Below are positions 1 through 5,340 of a stretch of DNA of 5,340 nt, in pieces. Position 1 is the first letter of the stretch. Each line of letters begins with the position of its first letter. A program made the position numbers and the translations under genes. The notes below the pieces were generated by a model. It had not been told where the DNA came from. It made no database searches and worked only from the letters and a program-made list of their open reading frames with translations. The DNA lies in the NCBI GenBank assembly GCA_018222665.1, contig JAAEZW010000155.1, positions 1-5,340 on the forward strand. Reading direction: 5' to 3'. The stretch is from Paracoccaceae bacterium (GTDB lineage: Bacteria > Pseudomonadota > Alphaproteobacteria > Rhodobacterales > Rhodobacteraceae).

Positions 1-55
1 CAATCGTGCCGATGTTACAATGCGGCTTACTGCGATCAAACTTTTCCTTTGCCAT
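1..55 (-). CDS. tuf: Elongation factor Tu, N-terminal 18 codons only (runs off the left edge)
   Basis: The visible peptide begins MAKEKFDRSKPHCNIGTI, the highly conserved EF-Tu N-terminus that leads into the GTP-binding P-loop, which lies outside the window. EF-Tu is the cytoplasmic GTPase that delivers aminoacyl-tRNA to the ribosomal A site. It is the fourth gene of the str operon, 58 nt downstream of the fusA stop. Two ATG codons are in tandem (58-56 and 55-53). I chose the second because it matches the family start and lies 5 nt from a perfect AGGAGG, whereas the first has only a 2-nt gap. Gene identity is very secure; nothing can be said about the rest of the protein, or whether a second tuf copy exists elsewhere. 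Confidence 0.95.
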   Translation of the reverse strand, partial: MAKEKFDRSKPHCNIGTI

Positions 56-60
56 CATGG

Positions 61-66
61 CCTCCT
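61..66 (-). promoter_or_regulatory. Strong Shine-Dalgarno (AGGAGG) of tuf
   Basis: This is a perfect AGGAGG on the minus strand. It is 5 nt from the ATG at 55 and only 2 nt from the tandem upstream ATG at 58, which decides the tuf start. It is the best ribosome binding site in the window, in keeping with the very high expression expected of EF-Tu relative to the rest of the operon. Confidence 0.85.
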
Positions 67-76
67 GTTAATTTAG

Positions 77-104
77 GATCAGCCCTACGCATGCAGGACT
101 GATC
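77..104 (-). promoter_or_regulatory. Strong RNA hairpin in the fusA-tuf gap
   Basis: On the minus strand, GATCAGTCCT pairs with AGGGCTGATC around an 8-nt loop, giving a 10-bp stem with a single G-U wobble. Read from the plus strand the same position is a C-A mismatch, so the structure fits the operon transcript better. It begins 9 nt after the fusA stop and ends 10 nt before the tuf Shine-Dalgarno. No U-tract follows on the minus strand, so it is not a normal intrinsic terminator for the operon. A role in mRNA processing, 3'-end protection of the upstream message, or partial attenuation before tuf is inference. Plus-strand reading gives GTTTT after the stem, but no plus-strand gene ends here. 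Confidence 0.6.
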
Positions 105-113
105 GTTTTCCAA

Positions 114-2231
114 TTAGGCGTATTTCGCCTGAATTTCGTCTGAGATGTTCTGTGGAACTGGGTCATAGTGGTGGAACTGCATCGTAAACTGCGCACGTCC
201 TGATGACATAGAACGCAAGTTGTTGATGTAGCCAAACATATTCGCCAATGGAACCATCGCATCAATCGCAATCGCGTTACCGCGTGGCTCTTGACCCTGA
301 ACTTGGCCACGGCGAGATGTCAAATCACCAATAATGTTACCAGTGTATTCTTCTGGAGTGATAACTTCTACGCTCATGATTGGCTCAAGAAGTTTCGCAC
401 CCGCTTTTTTCATGCCTTCACGCATACACATACGTGCCGCGATTTCGAACGCAAGAACAGAAGAATCAACATCGTGGTACTTACCGTCGATCAAAGCAAC
501 TTTAAAGTCGATCACTGGGAAGCCTGCCAATGGGCCGCTATCCATTACGGACTGTATGCCTTTTTCAACACCAGGGATGTATTCTTTTGGAACCGAACCA
601 CCAACGATGCGTGATTCAAATGAATAGCCTTCGCCCGGTTCAGTTGGCGTGATGATCAACTTGACCTCACCGAACTGACCAGAACCACCAGATTGTTTTT
701 TGTGCGTGTAAGCGTGCTCAACCTCGTGAGAGATTGTTTCACGATAGGCCACCTGTGGCGCACCGATGTTCGCTTCCACTTTGAATTCACGCTTAAGACG
801 ATCAACCAAAATATCTAGGTGAAGTTCGCCCATGCCCTTCATGATCGTTTGACCGGATTCGATATCTGTTTCAACACGGAAGGATGGGTCTTCAGCCGCT
901 AGGCGTGCAAGACCAGCTGACATTTTCTCTTGGTCGCCTTTTGTTTTCGGCTCAACGGCAATCTCAATCACAGGATCAGGGAATGTCATTGTTTCAAGAA
1001 CGACAGGCTCTTTAATGTCACAAAGCGTGTCACCCGTTGTGGTTTCTTTCAAACCAGCAAGTGCGATAATGTCGCCTGCGAATGCTTCTTCGATTTCTTC
1101 ACGGTTGTTTGAGTGCATCATCATCATACGACCGATACGCTCACGCTTGCCTTTGGTAGAGTTCAGAACGCCGTCACCTTTGTTCATTTTACCTGAATAG
1201 ATACGTGTGAACGTCAATGAACCAACGAATGGGTCGTTCATGATTTTGAACGCTAGGCCAGAGAATGGCATTGCATCGTCTGCACGACGTGCGATGTTAC
1301 GCTCTTCGTTTTCGTCGCCTGGTGCGAATCCCATGTAATCAACAACATCCAATGGGCTGGGAAGATAGTCGATAACTGCGTTCAACAATGGCTGAACGCC
1401 TTTGTTTTTAAACGCTGAACCGCCAAGAACAGGAACGAATGCCATTTCCAATGTTCCCTTACGCAGTAAGCTGCGTAGTGTTGGAACATCTGGCTCTTCG
1501 CCTTCAAGGTACATCATCATCGCGTCGTCGTCCATTTCGACGGCCGCTTCGATCATTTTACCGCGCCATTCGTCTGCGATGTCTTTTAAACTGTCGCGAA
1601 TGTCTGTTTTGATCCATGACGCGCCAAGGTCTTCACCCTGCCACAACCACTCTTGCATAGTGACAAGATCGATCAAACCTTCAAGCTCGGTCTCTGCACC
1701 GATTGGAATACCAACTGGAACAGCACGCGCGCCTGTACGATCTTCGATCATGTTGACACAGTTGAAGAAGTCCGCGCCGATTTTGTCCATTTTGTTAACG
1801 AACACAATACGTGGAACTTTATAACGGTCTGCCTGACGCCAAACTGTTTCAGTTTGCGGTTCAACACCTGCGTTCGCATCAAGAACACAAACAGCACCGT
1901 CCAAAACCGCCAATGAACGTTCAACTTCGATTGTGAAGTCAACGTGACCTGGGGTGTCGATGATGTTCAAACGGTGCTTTGGTGTGTCAGCGTTTTCACC
2001 ATCTTCTGTACGTTCCCAGAATGTAGTTGTCGCTGCAGACGTAATTGTAATACCGCGCTCTTGCTCTTGTTCCATCCAGTCCATGGTGGCCGCACCGTCG
2101 TGCACCTCACCGATGTTGTGTGACTTACCTGTATAGTACAAGATACGCTCAGAGCAGGTTGTTTTGCCTGCATCGATGTGCGCCATAATACCGAAGTTAC
2201 GATATAGATCTAATGGATATTCGCGTGCCAT
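114..2231 (-). CDS. fusA: Elongation factor G (EF-G), 705 aa, complete
   Basis: EF-G is the ribosomal translocase: a cytoplasmic GTPase that moves tRNAs and mRNA after peptide bond formation and, with RRF, helps recycle ribosomes. All GTPase motifs are visible: P-loop AHIDAGKT (residues 17-24), switch I RGITIT (59-64), DTPGH (92-96, with the catalytic His), NKMD (146-149) and a G5 SAFK. Domains II to V follow, including the C-terminal [17 protein letters not shown] stretch. Length is essentially that of E. coli EF-G (704). Between switch I and DTPGH there is a short acidic segment (about residues 73-85) some four residues longer than in E. coli, probably a lineage trait. It is the third gene of the str operon, 21 nt after rpsG. 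Only a weak AAGG 10 nt before the ATG serves as Shine-Dalgarno, so translational coupling to rpsG is plausible. The stop is TAA. Confidence 0.98.
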   Translation of the reverse strand: MAREYPLDLYRNFGIMAHIDAGKTTCSERILYYTGKSHNIGEVHDGAATMDWMEQEQERGITITSAATTTFWERTEDGENADTPKHRLNIIDTPGHVDFTIEVERSLAVLDGAVCVLDANAGVEPQTETVWRQADRYKVPRIVFVNKMDKIGADFFNCVNMIEDRTGARAVPVGIPIGAETELEGLIDLVTMQEWLWQGEDLGASWIKTDIRDSLKDIADEWRGKMIEAAVEMDDDAMMMYLEGEEPDVPTLRSLLRKGTLEMAFVPVLGGSAFKNKGVQPLLNAVIDYLPSPLDVVDYMGFAPGDENEERNIARRADDAMPFSGLAFKIMNDPFVGSLTFTRIYSGKMNKGDGVLNSTKGKRERIGRMMMMHSNNREEIEEAFAGDIIALAGLKETTTGDTLCDIKEPVVLETMTFPDPVIEIAVEPKTKGDQEKMSAGLARLAAEDPSFRVETDIESGQTIMKGMGELHLDILVDRLKREFKVEANIGAPQVAYRETISHEVEHAYTHKKQSGGSGQFGEVKLIITPTEPGEGYSFESRIVGGSVPKEYIPGVEKGIQSVMDSGPLAGFPVIDFKVALIDGKYHDVDSSVLAFEIAARMCMREGMKKAGAKLLEPIMSVEVITPEEYTGNIIGDLTSRRGQVQGQEPRGNAIAIDAMVPLANMFGYINNLRSMSSGRAQFTMQFHHYDPVPQNISDEIQAKYA

Positions 2232-2252
2232 TTTTTAGCTGCCTTATCTGAA

Positions 2253-2723
<471 letters not shown>

Positions 2724-2730
2724 TCAAATT

Positions 2731-2736
2731 TCCTCT
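2731..2736 (-). promoter_or_regulatory. rpsG Shine-Dalgarno overlapping the rpsL stop codon
   Basis: AGAGGA on the minus strand lies 7 nt before the rpsG ATG. Its first base is the last base of the rpsL TAA. A ribosome terminating on rpsL covers this site, so rpsG initiation is probably coupled to rpsL termination (inference from the geometry). Confidence 0.7.
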
Positions 2737-3107
2737 TACTTCGGACGCTTAGCGCCGTATTTCGAACGGCGTTGCTTACGATCTTTAACGCCTTGTGTAT
2801 CAAGCACACCACGTAGGATGTGGTAACGCACACCTGGAAGGTCTTTCACACGACCACCGCGGATAAGAACAACTGAGTGCTCTTGCAGGTTGTGCTTTTC
2901 ACCAGGGATATAGCTGATGACCTCAAAGCCGTTTGTTAGGCGGACCTTAGCCACCTTACGCATCGCCGAGTTAGGTTTCTTTGGAGTAGTCGTATAAACG
3001 CGAGTACAGACGCCACGTTTTTGTGGGCACTGCTCCAGGTGCATTGACTTCGACCGTTTTACTTTTGGCTGCCGTGGCTTACGGATCAGCTGTTGAATCG
3101 TTGGCAT
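2736..3107 (-). CDS. rpsL: 30S ribosomal protein S12, 123 aa, complete
   Basis: S12 lies at the decoding centre of the 30S subunit and controls translational accuracy. The hallmark blocks are present: [22 protein letters not shown] (about residues 27-48) and the loop [13 protein letters not shown] (84-96). Counting Met as 1, the streptomycin-determining residues are wild type (K43 and K88, with P91 intact), so the protein predicts streptomycin sensitivity. D89, the usual RimO methylthiolation target, is present. Length is normal for the family. It is the first gene of the str operon, behind a leader of about 210 nt. The best Shine-Dalgarno candidate is GGGGAA at 3122-3117, 9 nt from the ATG, which is modest for so highly expressed a gene. 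The [10 protein letters not shown] start fits the family N-terminus, so the start is secure. Confidence 0.98.
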   Translation of the reverse strand: MPTIQQLIRKPRQPKVKRSKSMHLEQCPQKRGVCTRVYTTTPKKPNSAMRKVAKVRLTNGFEVISYIPGEKHNLQEHSVVLIRGGRVKDLPGVRYHILRGVLDTQGVKDRKQRRSKYGAKRPK

Positions 3108-3145
3108 TCCGGTAAGTTCCCCGTTCGCTCAAACTAAAATATCAT

Positions 3146-3163
3146 GCACGAGGTGTCCCGTGC
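3146..3163 (-). promoter_or_regulatory. Hairpin in the rpsL leader, 39 nt before the start codon
   Basis: On the minus strand GCACGGG pairs with CTCGTGC around an ACAC loop: seven base pairs including one G-U. It is followed within a few bases by ATATTTTAG. That is too poor a U-tract for a confident terminator, but it could be a weak attenuator or protein-binding element. Confidence 0.35.
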
Positions 3164-3275
3164 GGCTCAGGTCGCGTATCGCGCGTCCGCAATACACAAA
3201 GACCGCATGCGTTCCCAAATCGCGGAAACGACGCGGCGATTTTCAGAGGATCGAGGCAGGGCCTGGATCTTGACC

Positions 3276-3291
3276 ACTTCAATTATGAAGT
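3276..3291 (-). promoter_or_regulatory. Perfect 6-bp inverted repeat in the early rpsL leader
   Basis: ACTTCA and TGAAGT flank a 4-nt loop, about 30-45 nt downstream of the predicted start site. As RNA it would form a short A/U-rich hairpin; as DNA it is a 16-bp dyad that a repressor could read. Either role is speculative. Confidence 0.3.
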
Positions 3292-3327
3292 TCGGCGATG
3301 GGGCGACCCCCACTCCGAGATAGGGGG

Positions 3328-3356
3328 CGTATAGGCAGAGTCGGCACCATTGTCAA
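3328..3356 (-). promoter_or_regulatory. Sigma70-type promoter of the str operon
   Basis: The minus strand carries a perfect -35 TTGACA (3356-3351), exactly 17 bp of spacer, then TATACG (3333-3328), which matches four of six bases of the -10 consensus including TATA. The predicted start is near 3321. It points into rpsL with no gene between. The consensus -35 and ideal spacing fit a highly expressed housekeeping promoter. The predicted start opens the leader of about 210 nt. Confidence 0.8.
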
Positions 3357-3366
3357 CATCTGAGCA

Positions 3367-3391
3367 GAAAGCTTTCATATTCTGTTCATAT
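3367..3391. repeat. Palindrome and direct repeat between the divergent promoters
   Basis: The 10-bp palindrome GAAAGCTTTC (3367-3376) overlaps the first of two direct copies of TTCATAT (3374-3380 and 3385-3391). The copies are 11 bp apart, close to one helical turn. They lie just upstream of the str -35 and of the candidate plus-strand promoter, so they could be a regulator site. The words are short and A/T-rich, and chance is a real alternative. Confidence 0.3.
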
Positions 3392-3395
3392 ATGG

Positions 3396-3424
3396 TTGAA
3401 CAATGCCCCTTTTGCCCAGATACT
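3396..3424 (+). promoter_or_regulatory. Candidate promoter of the broken glycosyltransferase gene
   Basis: TTGAAC (3396-3401), a 17-bp spacer and GATACT (3419-3424) each match four of six consensus bases. The predicted start near 3431 is about 34 nt before the ancestral ATG at 3465. The spacing is right but the boxes are weak, and the gene downstream is no longer functional, so the site may be relic. Confidence 0.3.
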
Positions 3425-3464
3425 TTGCCATATTACGGAACCATATCGCGGGAAAAACGATCAG

Positions 3465-4272
3465 ATGCAAGTGATTGGGCTTTGTCAATTTTCATATTCC
3501 GCATTGGGCGGATTTCAACGCGAACATGAAACCACCGAACAGCGTAAGGCGTTTTATATGACGAGGCCCGCTTAAAACATCGGTTGCGATTACTCTAGGC
3601 ACTAAACCTGCCCTCAATCCTTGCTCAGACTGACAGGGATTTTCAGTATCTGATCCTAATTGGCGATGATTTGCCCGTCTGGGCCCGCGATCGGTTGGAC
3701 GATCTGACCAAAGGGGCGGATCACATTAAATTCTGCCCTATCCCCCGCATCCACATCGCCAGATTGCGGCGCAAGTCATCCTGGATCATGTGGACGCCGC
3801 ACATGCGCATTCAATTCAGTTTCGTTTGGATGATGATGATGCGGTTCATCGCACATTTGTTGAACGTTTGAAAACCGATGCGACGGCTGGCGAGATCGAC
3901 TATGCAAGTAAACCACGCTTTGCCCTCGACTACGCACGCGGTTATGCGATCCGGCCTTCGGTCGAAGAATTACAGGCCGAGGAATTGGTGCGAAATTTAT
4001 GGACCCCCGCAATAGCAGCGGTGTTTAAAACATCGGCAAAGAATACGATCATGAATTTTGGTCATCACAAACTGGACGAACACATGCCCGTGATCAGCGA
4101 TTGGGACACACCCATGTTCCTTAGATCATTTCATGATGCAAACGACTCAGCATCCGCAAGAGAGCTGGATCGTTTCAAATTCACGCCTCTCACTGCCCAA
4201 CTACAACACCATTTCAAAACCGACTTTAAAGTTGATGTTGATCTGATTAGACAGATGTGGACCGAGGCCTAA
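3465..4272 (+). pseudogene. Putative rhamnosyltransferase-family glycosyltransferase, broken by two frameshifts and a stop
   Basis: Three reading frames join to one protein of about 269 residues. Frame 1 starts at ATG 3465 with MQVIGLCQFSYSALGGFQ and hits TAA at 3573-3575. From about 3560 the homology continues in another frame as DEARLKHRLRLL, a TAG at 3596-3598, then ALNLPSILAQTDRDFQYL and LIGDDLPVWARDRL. Near 3742-3746 a second shift, at a run of five C, moves it to the frame reading PHRQIAAQVILDHVDAAH, then QFRLDDDDAV and on to TAA 4272. Each shift is explained by loss of one base, and the TAG by G-to-T in a Glu codon (LFEALTLPS is the family-like reading). The start motif, the IGDDLP segment and the aspartate cluster QFRLDDDDA (likely DXD-type sugar-nucleotide/metal site) fit the putative rhamnosyltransferase family common in Rhodobacterales (Pfam Rhamno_transf, as I recall it). 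The true sugar donor is unknown. The last 160 codons stay open, suggesting recent decay. Sequencing error could explain the indels but less easily the nonsense change. Its 3' end overlaps the convergent transporter gene by 26 bp. Confidence 0.8.
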
Positions 4273-5125
4273 TGCGCGCCTCTCGCAGCATGGTGTAGCC
4301 ACCAGACAGTGCGATGATCGCCGCCCCAAGCAACGTCAGCGCATTGGGCCAGTCGCCAAACACCCACAGACCAATGAACAATGTCCAAATGACTGCCGAA
4401 TATCGGAACAGCGCCACAAACGAGATGTCCCCAACGCGCATGACCAAAACACTGAATGCATACCCACCAATGATAAAGAAGGCCGAAGCCAGCAAATAGA
4501 ATTGATCAAGTCCAGAAATAGTCGTGAAATCGGCCCCGATCATCATGATGCCAGAATAGACCGTGACCGAAAGCGACGCGAGTAAGGTTACAAAAAGCGA
4601 TGGAACCGCCTTGGATATCGCGCGCGTTGTTAAATCACGCGCAGTCACACAAAGAACGGCGATCAAAACATAGATGGAATAAACATCAAACCCATCGCTC
4701 CCTGGACGCACGATCAACATCATGCCCCCAAAGCCCACCAAAATTGCAAGCAACCGCCGCCAGCCAATCGGATTTTTAAAAAACAACACCCCGCCTAGCG
4801 ATACGGTCAATGGCAGGGTCTGTAAAATCGCCGTGACATTCGCAATCGGCATGTGAATCAAGGCCGTTAAAAAGAAATAGGCCGCCGCAATTTCAGATGC
4901 GGATCGCGCGATCATCAAGGTCCAATCGCGTGCGCTATGTTGAAATTTCAACGCCTGAAGATACCAACACATCATCACCAATGCGACTGTCGCCACGATC
5001 CCACGCAGAAACAAAATTTCAAACAACGGGATATGCCCACCCAGCAGTTTCACAAAGGTGTCATTCAAAACGAATGCCGCCATGCTAAGCATCATAAACG
5101 TCGCGCCGCGTTGATTATCTGTCAT
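4247..5125 (-). CDS. EamA/DMT superfamily transporter, ten membrane helices, 292 aa
   Basis: This is an inner-membrane protein of the drug/metabolite transporter superfamily. Hydrophobic segments lie at roughly residues 8-28, 33-55, 69-90, 95-115, 122-140, 147-165, 175-197, 208-229, 235-257 and 260-280. They form two five-helix EamA repeats (about 8-139 and 148-280). Family-like signatures are FLRGIVA in helix 2, PIANVTAILQTLPL leading into helix 4, GWRRLLAILVGFGGMMLIVRPG in helix 5, and the matching FRYSAVIW and VFGDWPNALTLLGAAII in the second half. Length is typical, and the C-terminus is short and basic. Such proteins export or import small metabolites; the sequence alone does not fix the substrate. 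The start at 5125 gives a normal N-terminus, but no good Shine-Dalgarno precedes it (only GGG about 9 nt upstream). I see no clear promoter in the roughly 55 bp left after the upstream terminator. Expression may be low or depend on readthrough. Confidence 0.9.
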   Translation of the reverse strand: MTDNQRGATFMMLSMAAFVLNDTFVKLLGGHIPLFEILFLRGIVATVALVMMCWYLQALKFQHSARDWTLMIARSASEIAAAYFFLTALIHMPIANVTAILQTLPLTVSLGGVLFFKNPIGWRRLLAILVGFGGMMLIVRPGSDGFDVYSIYVLIAVLCVTARDLTTRAISKAVPSLFVTLLASLSVTVYSGIMMIGADFTTISGLDQFYLLASAFFIIGGYAFSVLVMRVGDISFVALFRYSAVIWTLFIGLWVFGDWPNALTLLGAAIIALSGGYTMLREARIRPRSTSV

Positions 5126-5187
5126 GGATGGACCCGTGTTTTTGCCGACTGTGCAGCGATTTTTTCACCAAGAAAAGAGGCAAAAAG

Positions 5188-5215
5188 AAAAAGGCGCCGC
5201 ATGCGACGCCTTTTT
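5188..5215 (-). terminator. Rho-independent terminator after the probable rpoC
   Basis: The arms AAAAAGGCG (5188-5196) and CGCCTTTTT (5207-5215) are perfectly complementary, a 9-bp stem around a 10-nt centre that holds the self-complementary CGCATGCG. On the minus strand the stem is followed by further T-rich sequence (TTTTTC then TTTTTG), a strong termination signal 19 nt after the upstream stop codon. The symmetry means it could also act on plus-strand transcripts. Confidence 0.88.
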
Positions 5216-5234
5216 CAATTCATATTTGTTCGTC

Positions 5235-5340
5235 TTATTCGACGTCTGGCTGATCATCAGTAGGAGCAGCGATTGCAACCGCCTGCTGCGCCTCTTCCTG
5301 ACGTGCCTCAATCACAACATTGTCACGATCCGTCGCTATG
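5235..5340 (-). CDS. rpoC: C-terminal 34 codons of a gene entering from the right edge, probably RNA polymerase beta' (rpoC)
   Basis: One open frame runs from the edge to TAA at 5237-5235, encoding IATDRDNVVIEARQEEAQ, then an alanine-rich stretch and an acidic end DDQPDVE. The peptide resembles the variable hydrophilic tail that follows the IVGRLIPAGTG region of alphaproteobacterial beta' subunits, but that diagnostic region lies outside the window. The assignment also rests on gene order: rpoB-rpoC precede rpsL-rpsG-fusA-tuf on the same strand in many alphaproteobacteria. A terminator sits directly behind it, as expected for the end of the rpoBC unit. The coding call is good; the gene name is an inference. 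Confidence 0.7.
   Translation of the reverse strand, partial: IATDRDNVVIEARQEEAQQAVAIAAPTDDQPDVE

Larger units (their letters stand above)
3108..3321 (-). promoter_or_regulatory. Long structured 5' leader of the str operon
   Basis: About 210 nt separate the predicted transcription start (near 3321) from the rpsL ATG. I find no convincing gene here on either strand. Self-complementary segments include GGGG-TCG-CCCC at 3310-3300 right after the start site, ACTTCA/TGAAGT at 3291-3276, and a 7-bp stem at 3163-3146. The shape suits a regulatory leader such as a ribosomal-protein binding site or attenuator, but I do not recognise a known riboswitch or r-protein leader motif. The function is inferred from position only. 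Confidence 0.45.

Noticed and set aside
291..1942. Several open frames of 60-140 codons antisense to or out of frame with fusA
   Set aside because: They lie wholly inside a secure, conserved EF-G gene, have no family resemblance or ribosome binding sites, and are explained as shadow frames.
2736..3107. Possible streptomycin-resistance allele of rpsL
   Set aside because: K43, K88 and P91 are all the sensitive-type residues.
3167..3208. A 13-residue upstream ORF in the rpsL leader (minus strand)
   Set aside because: It has only a poor Shine-Dalgarno and no regulatory codon pattern; an ORF this short is expected by chance.
3556..3598. Programmed frameshifting in the glycosyltransferase
   Set aside because: No canonical slippery heptamer is seen at the first shift, and an in-frame TAG follows shortly after, so mutation is the simpler explanation.
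3671..3871. 66-codon plus-strand frame starting at TTG
   Set aside because: Its first part is the middle frame of the broken glycosyltransferase; the rest is out-of-frame sequence after the second frameshift. It is not a separate gene.
3776..4012. 78-codon minus-strand frame opposite the glycosyltransferase remnant
   Set aside because: It is low-complexity His/Arg/Pro-rich sequence that mirrors the opposite strand's GAT-repeat and has no start signal.
3790..4272. 160-codon frame as an independent small gene
   Set aside because: The protein homology runs upstream through PHRQIAAQVILDHV in the same frame and there is no ribosome binding site at its first ATG, so it is the 3' piece of the pseudogene.
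4897..5263. Plus-strand frames of 63 and 108 codons across the transporter start and the terminator
   Set aside because: They run through the transporter start region and, for the longer, through a strong terminator. Composition is basic and random-looking.

Overview
The window looks like a core chromosomal segment from an alphaproteobacterium, most likely a marine Rhodobacterales (Roseobacter-type) of moderate GC. This is judged from the recognisable S12, S7 and EF-G sequences, the rpoC/str gene order and the two accessory protein families. The identification is by remembered family character; no database search was possible.

Layout from right to left, which is the transcription direction of the housekeeping genes (minus strand). 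At the right edge are the last 34 codons of a gene that is probably rpoC (RNA polymerase beta'), followed by a strong rho-independent terminator at 5188-5215. Next is an intact EamA/DMT-type ten-helix membrane transporter (4247-5125, minus). It converges with, and overlaps by 26 bp, a plus-strand gene of the putative rhamnosyltransferase family (3465-4272). That gene is visibly broken: two single-base frameshifts and one in-frame stop. Then comes a divergent control region with a textbook sigma70-type promoter on the minus strand (TTGACA, 17-bp spacer, TATACG) and a leader of about 210 nt. These drive the classic str operon rpsL-rpsG-fusA-tuf (S12, S7, EF-G, EF-Tu), whose tuf gene runs off the left edge after 18 codons. 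Gaps inside the operon are 12 nt (rpsL-rpsG), 21 nt (rpsG-fusA) and 58 nt (fusA-tuf); the last holds a strong 10-bp hairpin.

The str genes work together as the translation module: two 30S proteins and the two main elongation GTPases. The accessory pair sits between the transcription (rpoBC) and translation (str) blocks and has no visible functional link to them. I see no CRISPR array, tRNA, rRNA, insertion sequence or defence system, and nothing that amounts to a new biological system. The parts most worth a second look are the decaying glycosyltransferase, the long structured str leader combined with an rpsL-rpsG gap too short for an E. coli-type S7 site, and the fusA-tuf hairpin.
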